64,000 bases of DNA, taken from NCBI RefSeq assembly GCF_004362195.1, contig NZ_SNWG01000002.1:124001-188000 (forward strand). Direction: 5' to 3'. Position numbers and translations under genes: made by a program. Source of the stretch: Microbacterium sp. BK668. Lineage in GTDB: Bacteria > Actinomycetota > Actinomycetes > Actinomycetales > Microbacteriaceae. How positions within the stretch are numbered: the stretch's first letter is position 1; every line of letters starts with the position of its first letter. This document shows positions 53,303-62,497 of the stretch, piece after piece. The notes beneath the pieces were generated by a model. The model was not told the origin of the DNA and ran no database searches. It saw only the letters and a list, made by a program, of their open reading frames with translations.

Positions 53303-56137
53303 GTGGCATCCTTCGCTTCGCTGCTCGATCCGGCGTTCGACCCCCTCGACGAGCCGCTGACCCTTCCTGCCGAGCCGTCGGCGCCACGTCGCCCTTCGGT
53401 GCCGATCATCGCGACCGCCGTGCCGGTGGCGGGCGCCGTCGGGCTCTGGCTGCTGACGGGTTCGGTGCTCTCGCTGTGGTTCGCCCTCCTCGGACCGCTC
53501 ATCGCGGGCGCGACCCTCCTCGACGGGCTGCGCACCGCCCGTCGCGAGCGACGGCGGACCGCGCACGAGACGGATGCCGCGCGCGCCCGTGTCGCAGCAT
53601 CCGTCGACGCACGCCACGAGCGCGAGCGTGAGCGGCGCCGCAGCCGTCACCCCGATGTGGCGGGCTATGTGGCCCGCGAGAGCGAGGTGTGGCGGGCCGC
53701 CCCGGGCCGCTCAGAGTCGCTCGTCGTCGGACACGGCGACGCGCCCAGCGGGCTGCACGTGGCCGGCGGTGGCTCCGACCCCGCGAGCGTCGCGCTCCGA
53801 CGGCGCGCGCTCGTGCTCGCCGGCGCGCCCGTTCCGGTGCCCGTGGCGGGCGGGATCGCCGTCGTCGGTCCGCCGGTCCTCGCCTCGGCGGTGTCGCGCG
53901 CCCTCGTGCTGCAGGCATGCCTGGCGACTCCGCCCGGCGAGCTGCGGATCGTGGGGACGCCGGCCCCCGTCGACGCGTGGGTCGAGGCGCTTCCGCATCG
54001 GCGCGCGACGACGGGGAGGGCGCTGGCCCTGGTCGGAGAGGGCGAGCCGGTCCCGGTCGGGGCCGACACCTACATCGCCCGCGCGGCGCCGGGCGGTCCG
54101 CTGCCTCCCGGCTGCGGCACAGTCCTCCAGATCGACGCTCCGGGGCGCGCGCGCGTCGACAGCGTCGGGAAGGCGCATGTCGTCGCGATCGAGGGGGTGT
54201 CGGATGCCCAGGCCCGCCACCTGGCGGCGCAGCTCGCCATGCTCGCGCGCGACCTGCCGGGTGCCGACTCGCCGCCGACGGAGCCCGTCCTGCTGGCTCC
54301 GCTCCTTTCCGATCCGCCCTCGGACGGGCTCGCGGTGGTCATCGGAGTCGAGGCGGGGGCGCCCGCCGTCGTCGATCTCGTGGCGGACGGTCCCCACGCC
54401 GTCGTGGCGGGCATGACCGGCAGCGGGAAGAGCGAACTGCTCGTGACCTGGGTGCTCGCGCTGTGTGCGACCCGCTCGCCGCGCGAGGTCAGCTTCCTCC
54501 TCGCGGACTTCAAGGGCGGGACCGCATTCGACGCCCTCGCCGCACTGCCGCATGTGACCGGCGTCATCACGGATCTCGACGGCGACGGGGCGCGGCGGGC
54601 GATCCAGAGCCTGCGAGCCGAGGTGCGCTGGCGCGAGGGCGAGCTCGCGAAGGCGGGGGCGCGCGACATCCTCGACGCACGTGTCGATCTTCCTCGTCTC
54701 GTCGTCGTCGTCGACGAGTTCGCGGCCCTGCTCGGCGACCATCCGGAGCTGCACGCGGTGTTCACCGACATCGCCGCGCGAGGGCGGGCGCTGGGCATGC
54801 ACCTCGTGCTGGGCACGCAGCGGGTCTCGGGGGTCGTGCGCGATGCACTGCTGGCGAACTGCCCCCTGCGCATCAGCCTGCGGGTCGCCGACCCGGCCGA
54901 CAGCCGTGCCGTCGTCGGAACCGAGGAGGCTGCGCATCTGGCCGGGGGCGACGGGGCGAAGGGCGTCGCGCTGATCCGGGGATCCGTGGATGCCGCGCCC
55001 CGGCGCGTGCGCATCGCGCTGTCGTCTGCGGCCGATCTGGCGCGGATCGTGGCGGAGTCCGACCCGCATCGCCCGCGACGGCCGTGGCTCCCCGACCTGC
55101 CGAGGCGGATCGATCTCGCCGACCTGCTACGCCATGCCCCGAACGCCGAGATCGTCCTCGGGCTCGCGGACGAGCCCGACGCTCAGCGCCAGGTGCCGGT
55201 CGAGCTCCGGCGGGAGGACAGGGGAGTGCTCGTCGTCGGCTCGGCCGGCACGGGCAAGACGACGGCCCTGCGCACGATCGCCGCCCAGGCTCGCGATGCC
55301 ATCGTGATCCCGCCGGACCCCGAGCGGGCGTGGGACCTCGTGGGCGCTCTCACGGAGGAGCCGCCGGCGCGAGGCACCGTCATCGTGATCGACGACCTCG
55401 ACGCCCTCGCGGTCCGCTTTCCCCACGAGTACGGCCTCGAGCTCTGCGAGCGTCTCGAACGACTCGCCCGCGGCGCCGGCGACCATGGGCACCTGATGGT
55501 CGCGTCCGCGCAGCGCCTGGCCGGCGCGAGCCTGCGCATCGCCGATCTTCTTCCCCGGCGCGTCGTTCTGGGCGCCTCCTCGCGCGCGGAGTACCTCGCG
55601 CTCGGAGGCGAGAGCGCGCACTTCTCGCACGATCAGCCGCGGGGGCGCGCCCGCATCGACGGGCGCGCCGTCCAGATCGCCCAGGCTCCTCCGGTGGCCG
55701 AGCCCTCCGAGCCGGAACAGCGAGCGTGGCGTCCTGTCGAGGGGATCACGGGGTTCGCTGCCCGCAGGTCCGCCGCCGCCCGCGCGATGCTCGGAGCGTG
55801 GGAATCGGAAGGCGCGCACATCATGACGGTCGGCCAGGCGGCGGCCCTCGGCCTGCCGCAGCTCGCGGGCCGGGCGGGGCGCACGGTGATCGTCGGCGAC
55901 GGCGAGGACTGGCAGCGGCAGTGGCAGCTCCTCTCGGCGGTGCGTGACGAGCACCGGCTCGTCATCGATCCCTCGGTGAGCCCCGACTTCCGGGCGCTGA
56001 GCGCGGATCGGGCGCTGCCGCCGTACTGCGCGCCGGGACGGGCGCGGGCCTGGCTGTGCCGGGACGGCCTCCCGCCGGAGCGGATCGTCCTTCCTCCGGC
56101 CGACGGAGCCGGGGCAGGGACCGCCCGGGAAGGGTGA
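53303..56137 (+). CDS. FtsK/SpoIIIE-type ATPase, EccC-like
   Basis: A 944-residue protein. Two hydrophobic segments near residues 35-75 anchor the N-terminus, followed by a ~280-residue domain with a highly charged Arg/Glu coil, then two P-loop domains. The first has Walker A GMTGSGKSE (near 370) and Walker B LVVVVDEFAAL; the second has Walker A GSAGTGKTT (near 646) and Walker B VIVIDDLDAL. This is the layout of type VII secretion ATPases (EccC/EssC) rather than of the DNA translocase FtsK, which has one motor and a gamma domain. No WXG100 gene is beside it. The start is uncertain: GTG 53303 or TTG 53291. Confidence 0.85.
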   Translation: MASFASLLDPAFDPLDEPLTLPAEPSAPRRPSVPIIATAVPVAGAVGLWLLTGSVLSLWFALLGPLIAGATLLDGLRTARRERRRTAHETDAARARVAASVDARHERERERRRSRHPDVAGYVARESEVWRAAPGRSESLVVGHGDAPSGLHVAGGGSDPASVALRRRALVLAGAPVPVPVAGGIAVVGPPVLASAVSRALVLQACLATPPGELRIVGTPAPVDAWVEALPHRRATTGRALALVGEGEPVPVGADTYIARAAPGGPLPPGCGTVLQIDAPGRARVDSVGKAHVVAIEGVSDAQARHLAAQLAMLARDLPGADSPPTEPVLLAPLLSDPPSDGLAVVIGVEAGAPAVVDLVADGPHAVVAGMTGSGKSELLVTWVLALCATRSPREVSFLLADFKGGTAFDALAALPHVTGVITDLDGDGARRAIQSLRAEVRWREGELAKAGARDILDARVDLPRLVVVVDEFAALLGDHPELHAVFTDIAARGRALGMHLVLGTQRVSGVVRDALLANCPLRISLRVADPADSRAVVGTEEAAHLAGGDGAKGVALIRGSVDAAPRRVRIALSSAADLARIVAESDPHRPRRPWLPDLPRRIDLADLLRHAPNAEIVLGLADEPDAQRQVPVELRREDRGVLVVGSAGTGKTTALRTIAAQARDAIVIPPDPERAWDLVGALTEEPPARGTVIVIDDLDALAVRFPHEYGLELCERLERLARGAGDHGHLMVASAQRLAGASLRIADLLPRRVVLGASSRAEYLALGGESAHFSHDQPRGRARIDGRAVQIAQAPPVAEPSEPEQRAWRPVEGITGFAARRSAAARAMLGAWESEGAHIMTVGQAAALGLPQLAGRAGRTVIVGDGEDWQRQWQLLSAVRDEHRLVIDPSVSPDFRALSADRALPPYCAPGRARAWLCRDGLPPERIVLPPADGAGAGTAREG

Positions 56138-56155
56138 GCGTGACCGGATCGTTCC

Positions 56156-56185
56156 TTGACCGCCTTCGGACGGCGGCCCTACGTT
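56156..56185 (+). promoter_or_regulatory. Promoter of the amino-acid permease gene
   Basis: TTGACC (56156-56161), an 18-base spacer and TACGTT (56180-56185), then six bases to GTG 56192. It is the best-formed promoter in the window and predicts a leaderless mRNA. Confidence 0.7.
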
Positions 56186-56191
56186 TCCTCT

Positions 56192-57757
56192 GTGTCTACT
56201 ACCCCGATCGACCTGAACCGGCCCGACGGCAAAGGTCTCAAGGCGGGGGCTCTCGGACTGTGGGGATCCACAGTCATCGGCCTCGCCTCGACCGCTCCCG
56301 TCTACTCCCTCGTCGCGACCCTCGGATTCGTCGTGCTCGCCGTCGGCGCGCAGGCGCCCATCGCGTTCATCATCGCGTTCGTCCCGATGCTGTTCATCGC
56401 GTTCGCCTACCGCGAGCTCAACAACAGGGTCCCCGACTGCGGCACCACCTTCACGTGGGGCACCAAGGCGTTCGGCCCCTGGGTCGGATGGCTGGGCGGC
56501 TGGGGGGTCGCGGTGGCGGGGACCATCGTCCTCGCCAACCTCGCGCAGATCGCCGGGATCTACTTCTGGGCGCTGATCGACGGCATCGTCCGCAGCTCCG
56601 ACGACGCGCTCCTCGCCGAGAACGTGCCGCTCGTGACCGCCACCGGCGTGGTCTTCATCGCGGCCATGACGTGGGTCAGCTGGCGCGGTGTCGAGATCGG
56701 CGAGCGCATCCAGAACGTGCTCCTCGCGATCCAGTACCTCGCCCTCGCGATCTTCGTCATCGCGGCGCTCTGGCAGTTCTTCGCCGGCACGGCGCCGGAT
56801 CCGACGCCCCTCGAGCTGTCGTGGTTCAACCCGTTCGCCTTCACCGACTGGTCGGGATTCATCGAGGCGATCCTGCTGGCGATCTTCATCTACTGGGGAT
56901 GGGACACCTGCCTCGCCCTCAACGAGGAGACCAAGGACCCCAAGCGCATCCCTGGCCGCGCCGCGCTCCTCACGACCGTCATCCTGCTCGTCACCTACGT
57001 CGGCGTCACGGTCGCCGCGATGATGTACGCGGGACTCGGCGAGACGGGGACCGGGCTCGGCAACGAGGCCAATGCCGACGACTTCTTCCTCGCCATAAAG
57101 GACGGGCTCCTCGGTCCCGTGGGCTGGGTGCTGGTCGTGGCCGTCATGATCTCGGCCATCTCGTCGACCCAGACGACCATCCTGCCGACCGCCCGCGGCA
57201 CGCTGGCGATGGCGGCGTACAAGGCGCTGCCGAGGCGGTTCGCCCGTGTCCACCCCGAGTACAAGACGCCCTCGTTCTCGACGCTCACGATGGGCGTCGT
57301 GGCCAGCGTCTACTACGTGGGGATGACGCTGATCAGCGACAACATCTTGCAGGACTCGATCCTGTCCCTGGGCCTGGCCATCGCCTTCTACTACGCGATC
57401 ACGGGCTTCGCCTGCGTGTGGTTCTTCCGGAGCGAGCTGTTCACCTCGAGGAGGAACTTCTTCTACAAGTTCCTCTTCCCGCTCCTGGGCGCACTCATGC
57501 TGACATACGCGTTCATCCAGTCGGCGATCGACATGTACGACGTGGACTACGGCTACACCGTGCTCCTCGGCATCGGAGGCACGTTCGTCATGGGAATCGG
57601 CGCGCTGGCCGTCGGCGTGCTGCTGATGCTGCTGTGGTATGTCTTCCCGCGCTCGAAGCCCTTCTTCCGGGGCGAGAGCCTCAACCGCGACACCCCGGTG
57701 CTCGTGCCCGAGGATCCCGCCGACTACGCGCGTTCGATCGACGGCGGACTCGTCTAG
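56192..57757 (+). CDS. APC family amino-acid permease
   Basis: A 521-residue transporter with about twelve hydrophobic helices. The first helix block (GLWGSTVIGLASTAPVYSLVATLG) and CGTTFTWGTKAFGPWVGWLGGWG are typical of the APC superfamily, close to the YhdG/cationic and polyamine branch. GTG 56192 is preferred because TACGTT lies six bases upstream and the family N-terminus follows. It converges on the ald gene; a 17-bp hairpin separates them. With asparaginase and alanine dehydrogenase nearby, import of amino acids for catabolism is a fair guess; the specific substrate is unknown. Confidence 0.9.
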   Translation: MSTTPIDLNRPDGKGLKAGALGLWGSTVIGLASTAPVYSLVATLGFVVLAVGAQAPIAFIIAFVPMLFIAFAYRELNNRVPDCGTTFTWGTKAFGPWVGWLGGWGVAVAGTIVLANLAQIAGIYFWALIDGIVRSSDDALLAENVPLVTATGVVFIAAMTWVSWRGVEIGERIQNVLLAIQYLALAIFVIAALWQFFAGTAPDPTPLELSWFNPFAFTDWSGFIEAILLAIFIYWGWDTCLALNEETKDPKRIPGRAALLTTVILLVTYVGVTVAAMMYAGLGETGTGLGNEANADDFFLAIKDGLLGPVGWVLVVAVMISAISSTQTTILPTARGTLAMAAYKALPRRFARVHPEYKTPSFSTLTMGVVASVYYVGMTLISDNILQDSILSLGLAIAFYYAITGFACVWFFRSELFTSRRNFFYKFLFPLLGALMLTYAFIQSAIDMYDVDYGYTVLLGIGGTFVMGIGALAVGVLLMLLWYVFPRSKPFFRGESLNRDTPVLVPEDPADYARSIDGGLV

Positions 57758-57760
57758 CGG

Positions 57761-57798
57761 CCCGCTCCGGCGGTCCGGACTCGGACCGCCGGAGCGGG
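57761..57798. terminator. Bidirectional terminator between permease and ald
   Basis: A perfect 17-bp stem (57761-57777 with 57782-57798) over a GACT loop, between two convergent genes. Confidence 0.82.
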
Positions 57799-57807
57799 TA
57801 CCGTCTC

Positions 57808-58923
57808 TCAGCGGAGCGCGTCGGCCAGCGGCGCGAGCTCGAGCCCGTGCGCCGTCGCCACCCCCTGGTTGACGACGGTGCCGCCGACGGTGTTGAGGCC
57901 CGCGGCCAGCGCCGCATCGCGCGCGAGCGCCTCCTTCCACCCCGACCGCACGATCTGCCTGATGTAGGGCAGCGTCGCGTTGGTCAGCGCCGAGGTCGAC
58001 GTGTTCGGGACGGCCCCGGGCATGTTGGCGACGCAGTAGAACACGCTCCCGTGCACCGGGAACGTGGGGTCGGCGTGCGTCGTGGGATGAGTGTCCTCGA
58101 AGCACCCGCCCTGGTCGACGGCGATGTCGACGAGGACGCTCCCGGGCCGCATGCGGCGGACCATGTCGTTGGTGACGAGCTTGGGCGCCTTCGCTCCGGG
58201 GATGAGCACCGAGCCGATGACGAGGTCGGAGTCGGTCACGGCCCGGTCGAGGTCGAGCGGATTGGATGCCGCGGTCTTCACCCGCCCCTGGAAGTGGTCG
58301 TCGAGGTACCGCAGGCGCTGGACGTTCGTGTCGAAGACGGTCACGTCAGCGCCCATCCCGACCGCGATCACCGCGGCGTTCGCACCCGCCACGCCTCCGC
58401 CGATGACCGTCACCCGTGCGGGACGTGTTCCCGGCACCCCCGACATGAGCAGCCCCAGGCCGCCCGCCGAGCGCATCAGCGTCGCCGCGCCGACGGTGGG
58501 GGCGAGGCGTCCCGCGACCTCGCTCATCGGCGCCAGGAGCGGCAGGCCGCCGCCGGGAAGCTGGACCGTCTCGTATGCGATGGCCGTCACACCGTCCGAG
58601 ATCAGGCGCTCCGTCAACGGCCGATCGGCGGCGAGATGCAAGTACGTGAACAGCACGAGGTCGTCGCGGAAATGGCCGTACTCACTCGCGATCGGCTCCT
58701 TCACCTTGAGGAGCAGCTCGGCCCGCGCCCAGACCTCGGCGGCGTCCTCGAGGAGGGTCGCGCCGGCGTCGGCGTACTCGGCGTCGGGCATGGACGAGCC
58801 CTCGCCCGCGCCGCGCTGTACGAAGACCTCATGCCCCGCGGCGACGAGGTCGTGCACGCCCGCCGGCGTCAGGGCGACGCGATACTCGTTGTTCTTGATC
58901 TCGGTAGGGACGGAGATCCTCAT
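57808..58923 (-). CDS. ald: Alanine dehydrogenase
   Basis: A 371-residue NAD-dependent enzyme that interconverts L-alanine with pyruvate and ammonia. The N-terminal substrate motif RISVPTEIKNNEYRVALTPAGV, the catalytic Lys in LLKVKEP, the catalytic His in YLHLAAD and the Rossmann motif VIGGGVAGANAA are present, as is the end ATAHGLELAPL. GGAAAGGA precedes the ATG at 58923. The asparaginase gene lies just upstream on the same strand, with 34 bases between, so the two probably form an operon. Confidence 0.96.
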   Translation of the reverse strand: MRISVPTEIKNNEYRVALTPAGVHDLVAAGHEVFVQRGAGEGSSMPDAEYADAGATLLEDAAEVWARAELLLKVKEPIASEYGHFRDDLVLFTYLHLAADRPLTERLISDGVTAIAYETVQLPGGGLPLLAPMSEVAGRLAPTVGAATLMRSAGGLGLLMSGVPGTRPARVTVIGGGVAGANAAVIAVGMGADVTVFDTNVQRLRYLDDHFQGRVKTAASNPLDLDRAVTDSDLVIGSVLIPGAKAPKLVTNDMVRRMRPGSVLVDIAVDQGGCFEDTHPTTHADPTFPVHGSVFYCVANMPGAVPNTSTSALTNATLPYIRQIVRSGWKEALARDAALAAGLNTVGGTVVNQGVATAHGLELAPLADALR

Positions 58924-58957
58924 CGATCGTTCCTTTCCGCTCCTCGTGGGAGCCCTG

Positions 58958-59947
58958 CTAGAAAGCGGGGCGGATGGCCCCGACATCTCGGCCGCCGCCG
59001 GACACCGACAGCGGGAGTCTCGTCATCGTCTCGGCGACGTCGGCGGAGGCGAGGGCCCCGGCCCTCTCGAGCAGTCGCAGCGCGACGGCGGTGGCAGCCC
59101 GGCCGTTGCCGTCGAGGATCTTGAGGGCGACCGTGGCGCCGTTCGGGGCGACCATCACCATGACGCCTTCGGCGCCCGTCTTCGCGAACACACCGAGGTG
59201 CTCGATGGCGATCGTGTCGGGCCGCCCCGGTCCGTCGATGGCCCACGGATTCGCGCGTACCGCGCGCACGAGCGTGCCCGCCTGACGGTGCAGGGCGAAG
59301 GGGGAGGTCTGCGAGGCCGTTCCGATCCGGTGGACGGCCTTCGACAGGCCCATGAGACTCATCGCGTACACCGGGGCGCCGCATCCGTCGACCGCCGTCG
59401 TGCTCACCTTCTGGCCGACGAGCCGCTCGATGACGTCCCGGATGTGGACCTGAAGAGGATGCTCGGGGTCGAGGTACCCTCGGGGATCCCAGCCCGTCGT
59501 GGTGCACGTCAGCAGCATCGCCGCGTGCTTCCCGGAGCAGTTCATCCGGATGCGCGACGGCTCGGCATGATCGCGCACGAGCTCGTCCCGGGTCGCCTGG
59601 TCACCCGGCCATGCCGGCGGGCAGCCGAGGTCCTCTTCGCCGAGGCGGGCGGCGGAGAGGATGTCGCGGACGACGCCGACGTGCCGGTCGGTGCCGGAGT
59701 GGCTGGCCGCCGCGAGCACGAGCTGCTCGCCCTCGAGAGGAGCGCCCGCGGTCAGGCACGCGAGGGCCTGCAAGGGCTTCAGGCTCGAGCGCGGGAGGAT
59801 CGGCGCCTCGACGTCGCCGAGGCGCTCGACGACGACCCCGTCGCTCGACAGGACGACCGCGGCACCCGAATGGCGGGACTCGACGAACCCGCTGCGCTCC
59901 ACCACGGCGAGCTCCACGGCGTCGGTTGCGGCGAGTGTCTGCGGCAC
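58958..59947 (-). CDS. L-asparaginase, asparaginase II (rhizobial-type) family
   Basis: A 329-residue protein of the Pfam Asparaginase_II family, unrelated in fold to E. coli AnsA/AnsB and close to the rhizobial thermolabile type. Blocks RSSLKPLQALA, ASHSGTDRH, RMNCSGKHAAML and VDGCGAPVYAM are the conserved nucleophile, Lys and zinc-ligand Cys regions. It would release ammonia from asparagine. Operon partner of ald. GTG 59947 is the start. No signal peptide, so it is cytoplasmic. Confidence 0.92.
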   Translation of the reverse strand: MPQTLAATDAVELAVVERSGFVESRHSGAAVVLSSDGVVVERLGDVEAPILPRSSLKPLQALACLTAGAPLEGEQLVLAAASHSGTDRHVGVVRDILSAARLGEEDLGCPPAWPGDQATRDELVRDHAEPSRIRMNCSGKHAAMLLTCTTTGWDPRGYLDPEHPLQVHIRDVIERLVGQKVSTTAVDGCGAPVYAMSLMGLSKAVHRIGTASQTSPFALHRQAGTLVRAVRANPWAIDGPGRPDTIAIEHLGVFAKTGAEGVMVMVAPNGATVALKILDGNGRAATAVALRLLERAGALASADVAETMTRLPLSVSGGGRDVGAIRPAF

Positions 59948-60001
59948 CCCGCCAGCCTACCGTCGGGCCGGGCGGCGCCCGCGTCATGCGAGACTGGCGC
60001 C

Positions 60002-60481
60002 ATGTTCGGCGAGCATCGATACCGTCTGCGCTCCACCTGGACGGGCAACCGGGGGCACGGGACGACGGGCTACCGCGACTACGACCGATCGGCGACGATC
60101 GAGATCGACGGCAAGGACGCGCTGTCCGCGTCGGCGGACAAGCCCTTCCGCGGCGATCCGGCGAAGTGGAATCCGGAGGACATGCTCCTGGCCTCGCTGA
60201 GCCAGTGCCACCTTCTGTCGTACCTGCACGCGTGCGTCGAAGCGGGCGTGGTCGTGGTGTCGTACCGGGACGAGGCATCCGGTCTCATGGTCGAGGACGG
60301 GCACGGCGGCGCTCGTTTCACCCAGGTCACGCTGCGGCCGCACGTGACCGTCGCAGACGCGTCGATGACGGATGCCGCCCTGAAGGCCCACGAGAAGGCC
60401 AACGAATGGTGCTTCATCGCGAACTCGGTGAACTTCCCGGTGCTGCACAAGCCGAAGATCGAGGTCGCTCAGCGGACATGA
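60002..60481 (+). CDS. OsmC family peroxiredoxin-like protein
   Basis: A 159-residue OsmC-fold protein. The first redox Cys is in ASLSQCHLLSYLH (near 67) and the second in KANEWCFIANSV (near 139), spaced as in organic hydroperoxide reductases and OsmC. It would reduce organic peroxides with dihydrolipoamide or thiols. ATG 60002 is six bases after GAGACT (59990-59995), a weak form of the TAGACT promoter. It is divergent from the asparaginase gene. Confidence 0.9.
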   Translation: MFGEHRYRLRSTWTGNRGHGTTGYRDYDRSATIEIDGKDALSASADKPFRGDPAKWNPEDMLLASLSQCHLLSYLHACVEAGVVVVSYRDEASGLMVEDGHGGARFTQVTLRPHVTVADASMTDAALKAHEKANEWCFIANSVNFPVLHKPKIEVAQRT

Positions 60482-60568
60482 CCGCTGCCGCGCGGACACG
60501 ACGGACACCACGGCCACCGCGCCGGTGATGCACGGCCGGCGCGCAGCGGATGCGGCGGCGCGACCGAC

Positions 60569-61381
60569 TCAGCGCCGCTCGTGCGGAAGCACCTGCTTCA
60601 GGCGGTCGATGCCGTGGGCAGGCGCCTCGTTGTAGGCGTTCGCGAGCTCCTGACCCGACAGCGCGTGGATCGCGGACATGATCTCGTCCGTCGCGAGGCG
60701 CCGCGCGCGCCCCGACTCGGCCGTGCCGTGATGCGAGACGTCGATCGGCGCGCCGAACCGCACCGTGATCCGCTCGCTGAGCGACGGGCGCTTCGCGCCG
60801 ACGGGCATGACTCTGTCGGTGCCGACGAGCCCCACCGGCACGACCGGGGCGCCGGTCTGCAGGGCGAGGAAGGCCACGCCGGTCCGGCCCTTGTAGAGCC
60901 GCCCGTCGAGCGAGCGCGTCCCCTCCGGGTACAGGGCGACCGCCTTGCCTTCTTCAAGGAGCCGGCGCTGCTGATCCAGAGCGTCGAGGGCGGCCTGACC
61001 GGCTCCGCGCTGCACCGGCACGGCGCCGATCGCCGTGAAGAACTCGCGCGACATCCAGCCGGAGATGCCCGCACCGTCGAAGTAGCTGGACTTGGCGAGG
61101 AAGTGAACGGGGCGGGGAGCGGCGACCGGGATGGCGATCGAGTCGATGAACGACAGGTGGTTGCTCGCGAAGATGACGGGCCCGTGCTTGGGGACGTTCG
61201 CCCTGCCCTCGACGTGCGGCCGGTAGATCAGACGTCCGAGGGGGGCGATGATGAACCGGCCGAGCGCGTACGTCGCCCCCATGCGGGTTTCGGGAGCCTC
61301 CGCGACGGTCGACTGCGCGGCTGACGGCTCCGGAAAAGTCACCCGTCGAGGGTACTCCCGGTCCCATTCCCGCTCGGGCAT
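60569..61381 (-). CDS. plsC: 1-acyl-sn-glycerol-3-phosphate acyltransferase (PlsC family)
   Basis: A 270-residue lysophosphatidate acyltransferase-type protein. Motif I NHLSFID (NHxxxxD), motif II near GAVPVQRG, motif III YPEGTRS and motif IV PVVPVGL are all present in order. It adds the second acyl chain in phospholipid synthesis. The first ~30 residues are polar and not family-typical; GTG 61342 is a possible shorter start. No membrane helix is strong; monotopic binding is normal for the family. Confidence 0.92.
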   Translation of the reverse strand: MPEREWDREYPRRVTFPEPSAAQSTVAEAPETRMGATYALGRFIIAPLGRLIYRPHVEGRANVPKHGPVIFASNHLSFIDSIAIPVAAPRPVHFLAKSSYFDGAGISGWMSREFFTAIGAVPVQRGAGQAALDALDQQRRLLEEGKAVALYPEGTRSLDGRLYKGRTGVAFLALQTGAPVVPVGLVGTDRVMPVGAKRPSLSERITVRFGAPIDVSHHGTAESGRARRLATDEIMSAIHALSGQELANAYNEAPAHGIDRLKQVLPHERR

Positions 61382-61456
61382 GACCGCCTCTCAGCGCGTT
61401 CCGATGAAAGTTAGGGAAGGATGGAGTCTCCGCTTCCCCTTTCTCAGAGGTCTTCT

Positions 61457-62416
61457 GTGCGCACTCGTTCGCTCGCTCTCCTGTCACTCGCCGCGATGTC
61501 GGCGCTCGTTCTCGCCGGCTGCACGAACGCGCCGTCGGAGTCGGAGTCGGAGTCGTCGCCGTCGGCGACCACGGCCGCCGATCTGTGCGGCGCGCAGGTG
61601 GATCCGGGCTCGGCGTCCGACTCCGTCACCGTCGACGGCGCCGCCGGCACGGAGGCGACCGCGACCTTCACTTCGCCCCTGGAGGTCTCCGAGCTCCAGG
61701 CGACCCAGATCGATGAGGGCACGGGTGACGCGCTCCAGTCCGGCGACCTCGTCCAGTTCGCGCTCTCGGCCTTCGACGCCTCGACCGGCGAGAAGCTGGG
61801 CGCCCAGGGCTACAACGACGACCTCCCGCCGCAGCAGATCTCGCCGGACAGCGTGCTGGGCCAGGTCGTCGGCTGCGCCAAGCCGGGCTCGCGCTACGTG
61901 GCCGCCTTCCCCGAGTCGACCGAGCAGGGCACGGGTGCGCAGGTCTACGTCATCGACGTCCTGGGAACGGTCCCGACCGCTGCGTGGGGCGAGCCGCAGC
62001 CGCCCGCGGAAGGGCTCCCGACCGTCGAGCTCGACGCCGACGGCGCTCCCACCGTCACCCTGCCCGGCGACGACATCCCCACCGAGTTCGAGAAGGCCAC
62101 GCTCAAGAAGGGCGACGGCGCCGTCGTCGAGCCCGGCGACTCGGTCCTCGTGCAGTACCACGGCGTCTCGTGGAACACCGGCGAGGTCTTCGACGAGTCC
62201 TGGGGCAAGCAGCCCTTCACCTTCACCGTCGGGAACGGCGTCGTCCAGGGCTTCTCCGACGCTGTCACCGGAGAGACGGTCGGCTCGCAGGTGATCGCCG
62301 TGCTGCCCCCGTCCGTGGCTTACGGCGAGGGTGAGATCAACGACGCCGACCTCAAGGGTCAGACCCTCGTCTTCGTCGTCGACATCCTCGCGGCGGCCAA
62401 GACGCCCGCCCAGTAG
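61457..62416 (+). CDS. FKBP-type peptidyl-prolyl isomerase lipoprotein
   Basis: A 319-residue lipoprotein: RTRSLALLSLAAMSALVLAGC with the lipobox L-A-G-C at Cys22, then a Ser/Glu repeat tether. Two FKBP-like parts are visible. The first (about 95-175) is degenerate, without the aromatic active-site residues; the second (about 215-315) has VQYHGVSWNTGEVFDESW, VIPG-like turn and AYGEGE, the normal FKBP core. It probably folds exported proteins at the outer face of the membrane. GTG 61457 with AGAGG upstream is chosen because the signal peptide begins there. Confidence 0.9.
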   Translation: MRTRSLALLSLAAMSALVLAGCTNAPSESESESSPSATTAADLCGAQVDPGSASDSVTVDGAAGTEATATFTSPLEVSELQATQIDEGTGDALQSGDLVQFALSAFDASTGEKLGAQGYNDDLPPQQISPDSVLGQVVGCAKPGSRYVAAFPESTEQGTGAQVYVIDVLGTVPTAAWGEPQPPAEGLPTVELDADGAPTVTLPGDDIPTEFEKATLKKGDGAVVEPGDSVLVQYHGVSWNTGEVFDESWGKQPFTFTVGNGVVQGFSDAVTGETVGSQVIAVLPPSVAYGEGEINDADLKGQTLVFVVDILAAAKTPAQ

Positions 62417-62426
62417 CGCACCGCCG

Positions 62427-62463
62427 CGAAGAGCCCGCCCCCGCAGAGGAGGCGGGCTCTTCG
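62427..62463 (+). terminator. Terminator after the FKBP lipoprotein gene
   Basis: A 13-bp stem, 62427-62439 with 62451-62463 (CGAAGAGCCCGCC and its complement), with an eleven-base loop. Confidence 0.8.
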
Positions 62464-62485
62464 CGTGTCGCTCGGGCGCGCCGTC

Positions 62486-62491
62486 TAGGCT
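62486..62491 (+). promoter_or_regulatory. Leaderless -10 element (TAGGCT) of dxr
   Basis: TAGGCT is six bases before GTG 62498. Confidence 0.55.
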
Positions 62492-62497
62492 GACGGG

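Noticed and set aside
55127-58105. A 992-codon open frame on the minus strand
   Set aside because: Antisense to the EccC-like ATPase and permease genes; low-complexity composition and no conserved motif.
56056-59124. A 1022-codon open frame on the plus strand
   Set aside because: Overlaps the permease in another frame and is antisense to ald; composition is that of a shadow frame.
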